Counted from the stretch's first letter, positions 9,860 to 27,678 are shown. The stretch: DNA of 64,000 bases from Variovorax paradoxus (GCF_030815975.1 NZ_JAUSXL010000002.1:2518501-2582500); one strand, 5' to 3'. Program-made: numbers and translations. The notes: generated from the letters alone by a model not told the origin.

Positions 9860-10480
9860 ATGACCGCTGATCCAGTGAACGCAGTTGACACCACGCCGGG
9901 CGCGCCCGAGGAAGAAAGCACCTCCGTGCTGGCTCCCGCCGCCAACCCCGATCTGCGTTGGTACGTGGTGCATGCCTATTCGGGCATGGAAAAGGCCGTC
10001 GAGCGCAACATCATCGAGCGCATCAACCGCGCCGGCATGCAGGACAAGTTCGGCCGCATCCTGGTGCCGACCGAAGAAGTGGTCGAGATCAAGAACGGCC
10101 AGAAGCGCACCACCGAGCGCCGCTTCTTCCCCGGCTACGTGCTGGTCGAAATGATCATGGACGACGAGAGCTGGCACCTGGTGAAGCACACCAACAAGGT
10201 GACGGGTTTCGTGGGCGGCGCCAAGAACCGTCCGGCTCCGATCTCGCAGAAAGAGGTCGAGGGCATCGTCAGCCAGATGCAGCAGGGCACCGAGAAGCCG
10301 CGCCACAAGGTCGAGTTCACCGTGGGCGAATTCGTGCGCGTCAAGGAAGGCCCGTTCACCGACTTCAATGGCACGGTGGAAGACGTCAACTACGAGAAGA
10401 GCAAGGTCAGCGTGTCGGTCATGATCTTCGGCCGCGCGACGCCTGTGGAGCTCGAATTCAGCCAGGTCGAGAAGACCTGA
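9860..10480 (+). CDS. nusG: transcription termination/antitermination protein NusG
   Basis: RNA polymerase accessory factor linking transcription to Rho and ribosomes. The 206 residues comprise a ~30-residue Ala/Pro/Glu-rich N-terminal tail, the NGN domain ([42 protein letters not shown]) and a C-terminal KOW domain ([19 protein letters not shown]). The start follows the secE stop with no spacer. Confidence 0.97.
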   Translation: MTADPVNAVDTTPGAPEEESTSVLAPAANPDLRWYVVHAYSGMEKAVERNIIERINRAGMQDKFGRILVPTEEVVEIKNGQKRTTERRFFPGYVLVEMIMDDESWHLVKHTNKVTGFVGGAKNRPAPISQKEVEGIVSQMQQGTEKPRHKVEFTVGEFVRVKEGPFTDFNGTVEDVNYEKSKVSVSVMIFGRATPVELEFSQVEKT

Positions 10481-10486
10481 GCCCCG

Positions 10487-10502
10487 CCGGTCCTCGGACC
10501 GG
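10487..10502 (+). other. inverted repeat in the nusG-rplK gap
   Basis: CCGGTCC and GGACCGG flank a 2-nt centre just after the nusG stop, so in RNA it would fold as a 6-bp stem with a 4-nt loop. No T-run follows, so it is not an obvious terminator. In enterobacteria the rplK leader carries the L1 autoregulatory site; whether any part of this 136-bp gap does so here cannot be told by eye. Confidence 0.35.
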
Positions 10503-10616
10503 AACCATTTCCGGCTGCGCGTTGTCCGACTCGGCGCGCGGCCTTGATCGAAGAGTCGTTCAACCCCGGGGAGCTGCGGCGAAAGCCAAGGCGATATCAC
10601 CCGCAAGGAGCAAAGC

Positions 10617-11048
10617 ATGGCGAAAAAAATCGTCGGCTTCATCAAGCTGCAAGTACCAGCTGGTAAGGCCAACCCGTCACCACCCATCGGTCCCGCACTG
10701 GGCCAGCGTGGTTTGAACATCATGGAGTTCTGCAAGGCGTTCAACGCGCAGACCCAGAGCGTTGAGCCTGGCCTGCCGCTGCCGGTGGTCATCACCGCGT
10801 TCGCTGACAAGAGCTTCACCTTCATCATCAAGACGCCCCCGGCGATCACCTTGATCAAGAAGGCCATCAAGCTGGACAAGGGCTCGGCCCGTCCGCACAC
10901 CGACAAGGTCGGCAAGATCACGCGTGCACAGCTCGAAGAGATCGCCAAGGCCAAGATGAAGGACCTGACTGCCGCCGACCTCGACGCAGCAGTTCGCACC
11001 ATCGCCGGCTCTGCCCGTTCGATGGGCGTGAATGTGGAGGGCGTGTAA
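10617..11048 (+). CDS. rplK: 50S ribosomal protein L11
   Basis: L11 binds the GTPase-associated centre of 23S rRNA. The 143 residues match the family start ([26 protein letters not shown]) and the C-terminal rRNA-binding domain ([24 protein letters not shown]). AAGGAG lies upstream of ATG 10617. Its stop is directly followed by rplA. Confidence 0.98.
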   Translation: MAKKIVGFIKLQVPAGKANPSPPIGPALGQRGLNIMEFCKAFNAQTQSVEPGLPLPVVITAFADKSFTFIIKTPPAITLIKKAIKLDKGSARPHTDKVGKITRAQLEEIAKAKMKDLTAADLDAAVRTIAGSARSMGVNVEGV

Positions 11049-11747
11049 ATGTCCAAGATCACCAAGAAGCAAAAAGCGCTCGCAGGCAAGGTCGACAGCA
11101 ACAAGCTGTACGCACTTGTCGAAGCCATCGGCCTCGTGAAGGAAGCCGCCACCGCCAAGTTCGACGAATCGATCGACGTGGCCGTGCAGCTCGGCATCGA
11201 CGCGAAGAAGTCGGACCAGGTCGTGCGTGGCGCCGTCGTGCTGCCCAACGGCACCGGCAAGACCAAGCGCGTGGCTGTGTTCGCCCAGGGCGCCAAGGCT
11301 GAAGAAGCCAAGGCCGCCGGCGCCGACATCGTCGGCATGGACGACCTGGCTGCGATGGTCAAGGCTGGCGACATGCCCTTCGACGTCGTCATTGCTGCCC
11401 CCGACGCCATGCGCGTGGTCGGTACGCTCGGCCAGATCCTCGGCCCGCGCGGCCTGATGCCCAACCCCAAGGTTGGCACCGTGACCCCGGACGTCGCCAC
11501 GGCCGTGAAGAACGCCAAGGCTGGCCAGGTCCAGTTCCGCGTCGACAAGGCCGGCATCATCCACGGCACGATCGGCCGCCGTTCGTTCGACACCGACAAG
11601 CTGCAAGGCAATCTGGTCGCGCTCATCGATGCGCTGGTCAAGGCCAAGCCGGCCACCAGCAAGGGCGTGTTCCTGCGCAAGGTGGCTGTGTCGTCGACCA
11701 TGGGTCTGGGTGTCCGCGTGGACACGCAAAGCATCTCGGCGAGCTGA
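11049..11747 (+). CDS. rplA: 50S ribosomal protein L1
   Basis: L1 stalk protein and, in model bacteria, translational repressor of rplK-rplA. The 232 residues contain [31 protein letters not shown] and [16 protein letters not shown]. It starts immediately after the rplK TAA. Confidence 0.98.
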   Translation: MSKITKKQKALAGKVDSNKLYALVEAIGLVKEAATAKFDESIDVAVQLGIDAKKSDQVVRGAVVLPNGTGKTKRVAVFAQGAKAEEAKAAGADIVGMDDLAAMVKAGDMPFDVVIAAPDAMRVVGTLGQILGPRGLMPNPKVGTVTPDVATAVKNAKAGQVQFRVDKAGIIHGTIGRRSFDTDKLQGNLVALIDALVKAKPATSKGVFLRKVAVSSTMGLGVRVDTQSISAS

Positions 11748-12032
11748 GAGATGTGAAGGCTTCGCTTCACTTGACGGTGAGCGAGGCGTGAATTGGCCCG
11801 GCTCCGAAAGGAGCGGGGCAAATGTGGTGGGTCGCGGCAGCTTCGGTTGCCGTGGGCCATCCAAGACCGCTGGTGTGCAGGGTGCCTGCACTTAATCGCC
11901 GGACCTTTTGTCCGGCAATCAGCGCAGATGGCGATCCCGCTGCAAGGAATTCGATTTTGTTCCTGACAGTTGGTCGCTGCATGAAGCGCGATCCGAGGCC
12001 CCGGCCGAAGATCGCATTAAAAGGAGTAGACC
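11748..12032 (+). promoter_or_regulatory. rplJ leader region (probable L10 autoregulatory leader)
   Basis: 285 bp without a gene between rplA and rplJ. It contains a hairpin GTGAAG-CTTCAC at 11754-11771 and another, GCCGGAC-CTTTT-GTCCGGC, at 11898-11916. A long structured leader at this place is known to bind L10-L7/L12 and control rplJL translation; the assignment is by position and structure only. An internal promoter may also lie here. Confidence 0.5.
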
Positions 12033-12572
12033 TTGAGTCTGAATCGCAGTGAGAAAGAAGCGGTCATCAGTGATGTGACCAGCCTCGCCGCAAAAGCTCA
12101 AACGCTCGTGCTGGCGGAATACCGTGGCATCACGGTTGCCGATATGACCAAACTGCGTACTGAAGCACGCAGCAAGGGTGTGACTCTCAGTGTGTTCAAG
12201 AACACGCTGGCACGCCGTGCTGTGGCTGGTAGCGCATTCGAAGTCATTGGCGACCAGATGACCGGCCCGCTCATCTACGGCTTTTCCGAAGACGCAGTGG
12301 CCGCCGCCAAGGTGGTGGCCGACTTCGCGAAGACCAACGACAAGTTGGTGATTCGCGGTGGTGCGTTTGGCGGCAAGGTCCTGGACGTGAACGGCGTGAA
12401 GCAGCTCGCAAGCATCCCTTCGAAGGAAGTGCTGTTGGCGCAGTTGCTGGGCTTGATGCAATCCCCGATTTCCCGTACGGCACGCGTTCTCGCGGCGCTG
12501 GCCGCGAAGCGTGGCGAAGGCGCAGCACCCGCAGCCGATGCACCGGCAGAAGCCGAAGCGCAACCCGCATAA
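12033..12572 (+). CDS. rplJ: 50S ribosomal protein L10
   Basis: L10 anchors L7/L12 dimers on the ribosome. The 179 residues begin with TTG at 12033, chosen because AAGGAG lies at 12021-12026 and the translation then starts at the family N-terminus ([14 protein letters not shown]). Conserved parts seen are [27 protein letters not shown] and the Ala-rich C-terminal helix. The rare start codon may help to keep its translation under leader control. Confidence 0.97.
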   Translation: MSLNRSEKEAVISDVTSLAAKAQTLVLAEYRGITVADMTKLRTEARSKGVTLSVFKNTLARRAVAGSAFEVIGDQMTGPLIYGFSEDAVAAAKVVADFAKTNDKLVIRGGAFGGKVLDVNGVKQLASIPSKEVLLAQLLGLMQSPISRTARVLAALAAKRGEGAAPAADAPAEAEAQPA

Positions 12573-12617
12573 GCGGCTTGCGTTTGAAATATTCAACCCA
12601 ATTGTTAGGAAACAAAA

Positions 12618-12989
12618 ATGGCATTCGATAAAGACGCATTTCTGACCGCGCTCGACAGCATGACGGTCCTGGAGCTCAACGAACTGGTGAAAGCCATCGA
12701 AGAGAAGTTTGGCGTGAGCGCTGCCGCCATGGCCGGCCCGGCTGCTGCCGGCCCCGCCGCTGCAGTGGCCGAAGAGCAAACCGAATTCAATGTCGTGCTG
12801 GCGGACGTCGGCGCGAACAAGGTTTCGGTCATCAAGGCCGTGCGCGAAATCACCGGCCTGGGCCTCAAAGAAGCCAAGGACCTGGTGGAAGCCGCTCCCA
12901 AGGCTGTCAAGGAAGCCCTGTCCAAGGCTGACGCTGAAGCCGCCAAGAAGAAGCTGGAAGAAGCCGGCGCCAAGGTGGAACTGAAGTAA
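12618..12989 (+). CDS. rplL: 50S ribosomal protein L7/L12
   Basis: Stalk protein that recruits translational GTPases. The 123 residues comprise an N-terminal dimerisation domain, an Ala/Gly/Pro hinge near residues 35-52 ([16 protein letters not shown]), and a C-terminal factor-binding domain ([21 protein letters not shown]). Confidence 0.98.
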   Translation: MAFDKDAFLTALDSMTVLELNELVKAIEEKFGVSAAAMAGPAAAGPAAAVAEEQTEFNVVLADVGANKVSVIKAVREITGLGLKEAKDLVEAAPKAVKEALSKADAEAAKKKLEEAGAKVELK

Positions 12990-13007
12990 TTCAGTCCCCC
13001 TGGAGGG

Positions 13008-13038
13008 CTGGAGGTGCCTGAAAAGGCCCTCCAGCCTT
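13008..13038 (+). terminator. hairpin after rplL, probable partial terminator/attenuator
   Basis: GGCTGGAGG (13008-13016) pairs with CCTCCAGCC (13030-13038), followed only by TTTG. It is a strong stem with a poor U-tract. Partial termination between rplL and rpoB is well known in E. coli and would lower rpoBC expression relative to the ribosomal genes. Confidence 0.55.
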
Positions 13039-13251
13039 TGCCGCTTTCAGAGCGCACCCAAAAACCGGCTTGATTGCCCACCGATCAAGGCGTTTTTTGA
13101 GTGTCTTCTGACCCCGACTGCAGAAGACCCCTTGGTTCGGGCGATGTGCAACGCATCGCTGTCCGCCAACGGCTGGTAGTGGCCAGCCGCCAAGCAGTGG
13201 TGCCTCGGCACTGCTGACAAGTCGCTGAAGATCTCAAGCTCCGGAGCTCTC

Positions 13252-17376
<4,125 letters not shown>

Positions 17377-17396
17377 GCAGACAAGGAAAGAGTCAC

Positions 17397-21626
<4,230 letters not shown>

Positions 21627-21659
21627 CTGGTTAGCATCACCGGCCATGACCGGTATCCG

Positions 21660-21695
21660 ACGCCCCCCGACCGCCTCCGGTTGGGGGGCGTTTTT
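21660..21695 (+). terminator. rho-independent terminator of the rpoBC operon
   Basis: ACGCCCCCC pairs with GGGGGGCGT around a partly paired inner segment (CCG/CGG), followed by TTTTTCTTT. A clear intrinsic terminator 34 bp after rpoC. Confidence 0.92.
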
Positions 21696-21728
21696 CTTTG
21701 AGTTTTTTATTGCGAAGCGTTTTTGCCG

Positions 21729-22331
21729 ATGAGCGTGTTGCCCGATTCGATGGCCGGCTGGATCGTCGCTGCCGTGCTCCTGTTCTGGTTCGTGGGCGCA
21801 TACAACCGGCTCGTGCGCCTGCGCGCGGCCGTGCTCCAGGCCTACGCCACGCTTGATGCGGCCCTTCGAAAGCAGCTGGACTTCGTTCAGGCCAGCATCA
21901 CGGCCGCCCTGCCGGAAAAAGATGCGTCCAGCCATTCATCGGCCGTGGCGCCGCTGCAGGCCGCCACCACCCAGCTTGCAACCCTGCTGGGCGCGACGCG
22001 GCTGCACCCGCTCGACCCCGGCGGCATGGCCGCGCTGGCCACCGCGCTGCAGGTGCTGATCACGGCCTGGCAGCGCCAGCACCCCGATTCAGTGACGGTT
22101 TTCGAGGCGGACGGAACGCTCTCGCGGCCGGCGCCGCTGCTGCCGACCGGCGCCAGTGCGGCATCCGGCACACTGGAACCCATGGCCTGGCCCGAGCCTT
22201 CGGCCGCGGCGGAAATTGCACGCAGCCAGTTCAACCTGGCGGTGGGGCAGTACAACGCCGCCATCGTCCAGTTTCCGGCGCTGCTGGTGGCATGGATGGT
22301 GCGTTTGCGCCCGGCCGCGCCGCTGCTTTGA
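21729..22331 (+). CDS. LemA family membrane protein
   Basis: A 200-residue protein with one N-terminal membrane helix (IVAAVLLFWFVGAY) followed by the LemA-like segment NRLVRLRAAVLQAYATLDAA. It ends with the pattern FNLAVGQYNAAIVQFPALLVA, which matches the LemA C-terminal helix. ATG 21729 is taken; a TTG two codons earlier is possible. Family function is unknown. Similarity is clear at both ends but weak in the middle, so this is a divergent member. Confidence 0.7.
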   Translation: MSVLPDSMAGWIVAAVLLFWFVGAYNRLVRLRAAVLQAYATLDAALRKQLDFVQASITAALPEKDASSHSSAVAPLQAATTQLATLLGATRLHPLDPGGMAALATALQVLITAWQRQHPDSVTVFEADGTLSRPAPLLPTGASAASGTLEPMAWPEPSAAAEIARSQFNLAVGQYNAAIVQFPALLVAWMVRLRPAAPLL

Positions 22332-22420
22332 AGTTGTCCAGACGCCGGCGTTGCATTTTTTCTTACCATCGACCCAACTTGTCAGAACTATCTTCCGATC
22401 ACCCCGCCGGCACAGCGCCG

Positions 22421-23767
22421 ATGCAACCCCCGCTGTGGCGCCAGCTGCAACTGACTGCGGCGGCGCTCGCGTCGATTCGCGCCGGCAGCTCGGGCACCGC
22501 CGCGTTCGAAGCCGTCGAGCCCGCCATGCGCCCCGGTGTGCAGGCACTCGGCTTCCAGGTGCTGCGCTGGCTTGGCCGCGCCGAGGCCCTGCGCCGCCAT
22601 CTGGCCAAGCGCACGCCGCCGCCGCTGCCCGATGCGCTCTTGTGCACCGCATTGGCGCTGGCCTGGGATGCGCAGCACGCACCCTACGAGCCCTTCACGC
22701 TGGTCGACCAGGCCGTCGAGGCGGCCAAGCGCAATCCCGCCACGCGCGCGCAGGCGAGTTTCATCAATGCCTGCCTGCGGCGTTTCCTGCGCGAGCGCGA
22801 CGAGCTCGTGGCCGCGACCGACCATGAGCCGGTGGCGCAGTGGAACCATCCGCGCTGGTGGATCGAGCGGCTCAAGCGCGACCATCCGCGCGACTGGCAG
22901 CGGGTGCTTGCCGCCGACAACGCGCAGCCGCCGATGACGCTGCGCGTCAACCTCCGGAAGACCACCGTGCCTGCCTATCAGCTGGCGCTCCAGTCGGTGG
23001 GCCTGGCGGCCATTCGGGTGGGGGAATCGGGCCTGCAGCTGGCGCGTGCGCGCCCGGTGCAGCAGCTGCCCGGGTTTGCCGACGGCGAATGCTCGGTGCA
23101 GGATGCCGCCGCGCAGCTGGCCGCGCCGCTGCTGCTCGAGGGCCTGCTGCCCGTGGCCGGAACTGCCGGAACTGCCGCGGCAGCGCCGCTGCGCGTGCTC
23201 GATGCCTGCGCCGCCCCCGGCGGCAAGACCGCGCACCTGCTGGAATTCGCCGGTCCGGCGGCCATCGAGGTAACGGCGCTCGAGGTCGACGCCGCCCGCA
23301 GCCGCCGCATCGACGAAACCCTGGCCCGGCTCGGCCTGTCCGCCAAGGTGGTGGTGGCCGATGCCGCGCGCCCGTCCGCATGGTGGGATGGCACGCCTTT
23401 CGATGCCATCCTGCTCGATGCACCGTGCACGGCCTCGGGCATCGTCCGGCGCCATCCCGACGTGCGCTGGCTGCGCCGCGAGAGCGATACCGCCCAGCTG
23501 GCGGCCCAGCAGGCAGCGCTGCTCGCGGCCCTCTGGCCGCTGGTGCGGCCCGGCGGCCGGCTGCTCTACTGCACCTGTTCCGTATTCCGGGAAGAGGGCT
23601 CGCATCAAATCGATGCGTTTCTTGCGCACAACACCGACGCCCGATTGGGGGCGTCGCCAGGCCATTTGCTTCCCCAAAGCGGGGCGAATGCCCGCGCCGT
23701 CCCGGACAATCCCTCTGGTGACCACGACGGCTTCTTCTACGCACTGCTTGAAAAACGTCCGCGCTGA
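22421..23767 (+). CDS. rsmB: 16S rRNA (cytosine-967 C5)-methyltransferase
   Basis: Methylates C967 of 16S rRNA using SAM. An N-terminal NusB-like RNA-binding domain (residues ~1-140) is followed by a Rossmann methyltransferase domain with the SAM motif LDACAAPGGKTAHLLE, and the two catalytic cysteines in LDAPCTASGIVRRHPDVRW and YCTCSVFREEG. ATG 22421 gives 448 residues; an in-frame TTG at 22379 is an alternative, and neither has a good ribosome site. The downstream DUF4390 gene begins inside its 3' end. Confidence 0.93.
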   Translation: MQPPLWRQLQLTAAALASIRAGSSGTAAFEAVEPAMRPGVQALGFQVLRWLGRAEALRRHLAKRTPPPLPDALLCTALALAWDAQHAPYEPFTLVDQAVEAAKRNPATRAQASFINACLRRFLRERDELVAATDHEPVAQWNHPRWWIERLKRDHPRDWQRVLAADNAQPPMTLRVNLRKTTVPAYQLALQSVGLAAIRVGESGLQLARARPVQQLPGFADGECSVQDAAAQLAAPLLLEGLLPVAGTAGTAAAAPLRVLDACAAPGGKTAHLLEFAGPAAIEVTALEVDAARSRRIDETLARLGLSAKVVVADAARPSAWWDGTPFDAILLDAPCTASGIVRRHPDVRWLRRESDTAQLAAQQAALLAALWPLVRPGGRLLYCTCSVFREEGSHQIDAFLAHNTDARLGASPGHLLPQSGANARAVPDNPSGDHDGFFYALLEKRPR

Positions 23768-24395
23768 GGCCCGCAGGCGGCGCGTCCTGGCGCCGCTGGC
23801 CGGGCTTGTGCTGGCCTGGGCATTGCTGCTGACCTGCCTGCTCCCCATTGCCGTGGCGCAGGGGCGCGTCGTTCCATCGGTGACCCAGATGCGGCTCGAG
23901 CAGGCCGACGACGGCGTCTATCTCACCGCGGCCGTGCAATTCGAACTGCCGTCGCTGGTGGAGGAGGTGCTCGACAAGGGCATTGCCATCTACTTCGTGG
24001 CCGAGGCCGAGGTCTTCCAAGAGCGCTGGTACTGGACCGACCGCAAGGTGGCGCAGGTCACGCGCCACATGCGGCTGGCCTACCAGCCGCTCACGCGCCG
24101 CTGGCGGCTCAACGTGTCGCCGGTGCCGATCACCGGCGCCGCGGGATTCGGCGTTTCGCTGAACCAGAACTTCGACAGCCTTGCCGACGCCATGGACGCC
24201 GTCAGGCGCGTGGGACGGCTGCGGCTGGGCGATGCGGCCGAAATGGGCGACGAGCCGCTGCACCAGGTCGTGTTCCGCTTCCGGCTCGACACCTCGCAGC
24301 TGCCGCGTCCGTTCCAGATCGGGGTGGTCGGCCAGGCCGACTGGAACATCGTGGCCGAGCGCAGCACCAAGCTGGCGCTGGAGAAGCAGCGGTGA
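23748..24395 (+). CDS. DUF4390 domain-containing protein
   Basis: A ~215-residue protein of unknown function that in betaproteobacteria regularly precedes ntrY, as here. A basic start (RAEARRRR) leads into a hydrophobic segment (VLAPLAGLVLAWALLLTCLLP), then the DUF4390 core (FELPSLVEEVLDKGIAIYF, ERWYWTDRKV, RLAYQPLTRRWRLNV). No ATG exists near the N-terminus; TTG at 23748 is the best candidate and overlaps the end of rsmB by 20 bp. Its stop overlaps the ntrY GTG start. Confidence 0.8.
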   Translation: MKNVRAEARRRRVLAPLAGLVLAWALLLTCLLPIAVAQGRVVPSVTQMRLEQADDGVYLTAAVQFELPSLVEEVLDKGIAIYFVAEAEVFQERWYWTDRKVAQVTRHMRLAYQPLTRRWRLNVSPVPITGAAGFGVSLNQNFDSLADAMDAVRRVGRLRLGDAAEMGDEPLHQVVFRFRLDTSQLPRPFQIGVVGQADWNIVAERSTKLALEKQR

Positions 24396-26722
24396 GCAAC
24401 AAGCCGCGCAGCGGCGCAGCGGCCACGCCCGCCGCCCGCCGCTCGCGCGCGGTCCGCTGGGCCGTGGGCGTGGGCGCCGCGCTGGTCACGGCCATCGGCC
24501 TGGTGCTGATGTTCCTGCTGGCCCAGGCCACCAACAACCGCGCGCTCTACGAGCGCTACTACGTGCGGCTTTTCGGCATCAACGTGGTGGTGGCGGTGCT
24601 GCTGGTGCTGGTGATCGGCTGGGTCGCCTTCCGGCTGCTGCGGCGGCTGCGGCAGGGCAAGTTCGGCAGCCGGCTGCTCATCAAGCTCGCGGCCATCTTC
24701 GCGCTGGTGGGCGTGGTGCCCGGCGCGCTGGTCTACGTGGTGTCCTACCAGTTCGTCGCGCGTTCGATCGAAAGCTGGTTCGACGTCAAGGTCGAGGGCG
24801 CGCTCGATGCCGGCCTGAACCTCGGCCGCGCCACGCTCGACTCGCTCGCCGACGACCTGGCCGCCAAGACGCGCGTGGCCAGCGCCCAGCTGGCCCAGGT
24901 GCCCGATGCGAGCGCCGGCCTCGTCCTCGAGCGCATCCGCGACCAGCTCCAGGCCAGCGACGTGGTGCTCTGGACCGGCACCGGCCAGCTGGTGGCCGGC
25001 GCCGGCGCCTCGCGCTTCCAGCTCAACCCCGAGCGGCCGACCACTCAGCAGCTGCGGCAGGTGCGCGCCGACCGGGCCATTTCCCACATTGAAGGGCTCG
25101 ACGAAACCGCAGCGCCGGGGGCCACCCTGCCTCCCGCCACCGTGCGCGCACTCGCCATGGTGCAGCGACCGGGCTTCGACTTCGACACCGCGCCACGCTT
25201 CCTGCAGGTCACGCAGCCGCTGCCGCCCGCGGTGGTGGCCAACGCGCTCGCCGTGCAGGAGGCCAACCGCGAATACCAGGAGCGGGCCCTCGCCCGCGAG
25301 GGCCTGCGGCGGATGTACATCGGCACCCTTACGCTGAGCCTTTTCCTGGCCGTGTTCGGCGCCGTGCTGCTGGCGGTGCTGTTCGGCAACCAGCTCGCGC
25401 GGCCGCTGCTGGTGCTCGCGGACGGCGTTCGCCAGGTGGCCGGCGGCGACCTGCGGCCGACGGCCGTGCTGCAGGGCAAGGACGAGCTGGGCGGCCTCAC
25501 GCGCTCCTTCGCCGTCATGACCCAGCAGCTGGCCGACGCCCGCGGCGCCGTCGAAAAAACCATGGGGCAGCTCGACGCCGCGCGTGCCAACCTGCAGACC
25601 ATCCTCGACAACCTGACCTCCGGCGTGATCGTGCTCGACGCCAAGGGAACCATACTTTCCACCAACCCCGGTGCCACCCGCGTGCTGCGCGCGCCGCTGG
25701 CCGCCTACGAGGGCCTGCCGCTCGCCCAGGTGCCCGGGCTGGCCGACTTCGGCACCAGCGTGCAGCAGCAATTCGACGAATTCCAGGTCGAGCGCCTGCA
25801 GCACGGCCTCGACCACTGGCAGCACGCCTTCGAGCTGCACGCCACCGGCAACGACCTGCCGCAGCAGGACAGCGCCATCAACATCGTCGCGCGCGGTGCC
25901 GAGCTGCCGGGCGCCGCGCGGCTGCTGGTGTTCGACGACATCTCCGAAATCGTCTCCGCCCAGCGCGCGCAGGCCTGGGGCGAAGTGGCGCGCCGCCTGG
26001 CCCACGAAATCAAGAACCCGCTCACGCCCATCCAGCTTTCGGCCGAGCGGCTCGAGATGAAGCTCTCCGGCAAGGTCGCGCCGTCTGAGCAGGCCGTGCT
26101 CGTCAAGTCGGTCAAGACCATCGTCGACCAGGTCGACGCCATGAAGCGGCTGGTCAACGAGTTCCGCGACTATGCCCGCCTGCCCGCGGCCGACCTCAAG
26201 CCCGTCGACCTCAACGCGCTGCTGGCCGACGTGCTCCAGCTCTACGGCGCCGAGAGCGCGCCCATCGCGCTGCGCTCCGAGCTCGACGAGCGCTGCCCGC
26301 CCATCCGCGGCGACGCACAGCAGATCCGCCAGGTCATCCACAACCTGCTGCAGAACGCGCAGGACGCTGCCGAGGCTGCCGCCAGCAGCACCGGCCGGGC
26401 CGGCGAGGTCGTCATTCGCACCCGCCTGGGCGATTCGGGCCAGCGCGTGCGCCTGACCGTGCAGGACAGCGGGCCGGGCTTTGCCGAGAACATTCTCAAG
26501 CGCGCCTTCGAGCCCTACGTCACCACGAAAACAAAAGGTACAGGTTTGGGGCTGGCCGTGGTCAAGAAGATCGCGGACGAGCACGGCGCCCGCATCGAGC
26601 TTTCCAACCGCGTTGTCGATGGGGCTGTAGCAGGGGCGCAAGTCTCGCTATCATTCGCGCTGGCAGGCGAGCCGCAAACAGCGGCCGCTCACACCGAAGA
26701 TCCGAAGTCTTCCGCCGCCTGA
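24392..26722 (+). CDS. ntrY: nitrogen regulation sensor histidine kinase NtrY
   Basis: A 776-residue membrane-bound histidine kinase that passes phosphate to NtrX. There are three membrane helices in residues ~17-115 and a fourth near 305-330 (SLFLAVFGAVLLAVLF). These are followed by a HAMP segment, a PAS domain (residues ~400-500), the HisKA box RRLAHEIKNPLTPIQ near residue 533 with the phospho-His, and the ATPase N and G boxes (NLLQNAQDA, GPGF, GTGLGLAVVKKI). GTG at 24392 overlaps the preceding stop. ntrX follows. Confidence 0.93.
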   Translation: MSNKPRSGAAATPAARRSRAVRWAVGVGAALVTAIGLVLMFLLAQATNNRALYERYYVRLFGINVVVAVLLVLVIGWVAFRLLRRLRQGKFGSRLLIKLAAIFALVGVVPGALVYVVSYQFVARSIESWFDVKVEGALDAGLNLGRATLDSLADDLAAKTRVASAQLAQVPDASAGLVLERIRDQLQASDVVLWTGTGQLVAGAGASRFQLNPERPTTQQLRQVRADRAISHIEGLDETAAPGATLPPATVRALAMVQRPGFDFDTAPRFLQVTQPLPPAVVANALAVQEANREYQERALAREGLRRMYIGTLTLSLFLAVFGAVLLAVLFGNQLARPLLVLADGVRQVAGGDLRPTAVLQGKDELGGLTRSFAVMTQQLADARGAVEKTMGQLDAARANLQTILDNLTSGVIVLDAKGTILSTNPGATRVLRAPLAAYEGLPLAQVPGLADFGTSVQQQFDEFQVERLQHGLDHWQHAFELHATGNDLPQQDSAINIVARGAELPGAARLLVFDDISEIVSAQRAQAWGEVARRLAHEIKNPLTPIQLSAERLEMKLSGKVAPSEQAVLVKSVKTIVDQVDAMKRLVNEFRDYARLPAADLKPVDLNALLADVLQLYGAESAPIALRSELDERCPPIRGDAQQIRQVIHNLLQNAQDAAEAAASSTGRAGEVVIRTRLGDSGQRVRLTVQDSGPGFAENILKRAFEPYVTTKTKGTGLGLAVVKKIADEHGARIELSNRVVDGAVAGAQVSLSFALAGEPQTAAAHTEDPKSSAA

Positions 26723-26814
26723 GCGCGAAAGAAATCCATCGCGCGCAGACGATGGAATCGGCTGGCGGACCCTACACACATTGCAGATACCGGCGCATAC
26801 AACAAGCAGCACTC

Positions 26815-27516
26815 ATGGCAAACATTCTCGTGGTCGATGACGAGCTGGGCATCAGGGACCTGCTCTTCGAAATTCTCAATGACGAAGGCCACAACGTGGA
26901 GCTGGCGGAAAACGCCGCCGAAGCACGCGCAGCGCGGCAGCGCGCCCGGCCCGATCTCGTGCTGCTCGACATCTGGATGCCCGACACCGACGGCGTCACG
27001 CTGCTCAAGGAATGGTCCACCGCCGGCCTCCTGAGCATGCCCGTCATCATGATGAGCGGCCACGCCACCATCGACACGGCCGTCGACGCCACCCGCATCG
27101 GCGCCTTTGCGTTCCTCGAGAAACCCATCACGCTGCAGAAGCTCCTGAAGGCCGTGGAGCAGGGCCTCGCGCGCGAGAACGCCAGGCGTGCGGCGGCCGG
27201 CGTGGTGCCCCCGGCCCCGGGCATCAACCCCTCGGCCGCCATCACCACCACCGGCGACAGCCTGCTGCTGGCGTCGCTCGCCTCTGTGCCGGTGCCCGAC
27301 GCCGGACCACAGTCGACCCAGAGCTTCGACCTCGACCGCCCGCTGCGCGACGCGCGCGACGGTTTCGAGAAGGCCTACTTCGAATTCCACCTGGCCATGG
27401 AGAACGGCTCGATGACCCGCGTGGCCGAGAAGACCGGACTGGAGCGCACCCACCTCTATCGCAAGCTCAAACAACTTGGCGTCGATCTTTCGAGAGGCCG
27501 CAGAAGCGCTGTATAA
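26815..27516 (+). CDS. ntrX: NtrX-like response regulator lacking the AAA+ domain (REC plus Fis-type HTH)
   Basis: A 233-residue partner of NtrY. Residues 1-120 form a receiver with acidic pair D8-D9, phospho-acceptor D52 in LLDIWMPDTDG, and K103 in LEKPIT. Residues ~120-180 are an Ala/Pro/Ser-rich linker. Residues ~190-230 form a Fis-type helix-turn-helix (NGSMTRVAEKTGLERTHLY). Canonical NtrX (~450 residues) has a sigma-54-activating AAA+ ATPase in between, and here it is entirely absent with no trace of GAFTGA. The start is ATG 26815 at the family N-terminus; the frame is open upstream. It probably acts as a sigma-70-type regulator or repressor. Confidence 0.88.
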   Translation: MANILVVDDELGIRDLLFEILNDEGHNVELAENAAEARAARQRARPDLVLLDIWMPDTDGVTLLKEWSTAGLLSMPVIMMSGHATIDTAVDATRIGAFAFLEKPITLQKLLKAVEQGLARENARRAAAGVVPPAPGINPSAAITTTGDSLLLASLASVPVPDAGPQSTQSFDLDRPLRDARDGFEKAYFEFHLAMENGSMTRVAEKTGLERTHLYRKLKQLGVDLSRGRRSAV

Positions 27517-27517
27517 T
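27488..27517 (+). promoter_or_regulatory. tRNA-Phe promoter embedded in the 3' end of ntrX
   Basis: A perfect TATAAT (27512-27517) overlaps the ntrX stop codon. TTTCGA 18 bp upstream is a fair -35. The predicted start lies about 10 bp before tRNA-Phe. Confidence 0.65.
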
Positions 27518-27534
27518 TTAAGGCTGCACACCAA

Positions 27535-27610
27535 GGCCCGGTAGCTCAGTTGGTAGAGCAGCGGATTGAAAATCCGCGTGTCGGTGGTTCGATTCCGCCC
27601 CAGGCCACCA
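27535..27610 (+). tRNA. tRNA-Phe (GAA) with a C-A mismatch in the acceptor stem
   Basis: A 76-nt tRNA with anticodon GAA in the loop TTGAAAA, T-arm GGTTCGATTCC and encoded CCA. Acceptor GGCCCGG faces CCAGGCC, so the fifth pair is C against A (A at 27602) while all other pairs are Watson-Crick. It is the last core gene before the accessory island. Confidence 0.95.
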
Positions 27611-27644
27611 AATTCCTGCGTTCCTTAAAGGCGCAACCCCAAAA

Positions 27645-27678
27645 AGCCCCAAGCAAATCAACAGCTTAGGGCTTTTTT
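27645..27678 (+). terminator. rho-independent terminator after tRNA-Phe
   Basis: AGCCCCAAGC (27645-27654) pairs, with one mismatch, with GCTTAGGGCT (27664-27673), followed by six T. Preceded by an A-run, so it may also work leftwards. Confidence 0.85.
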
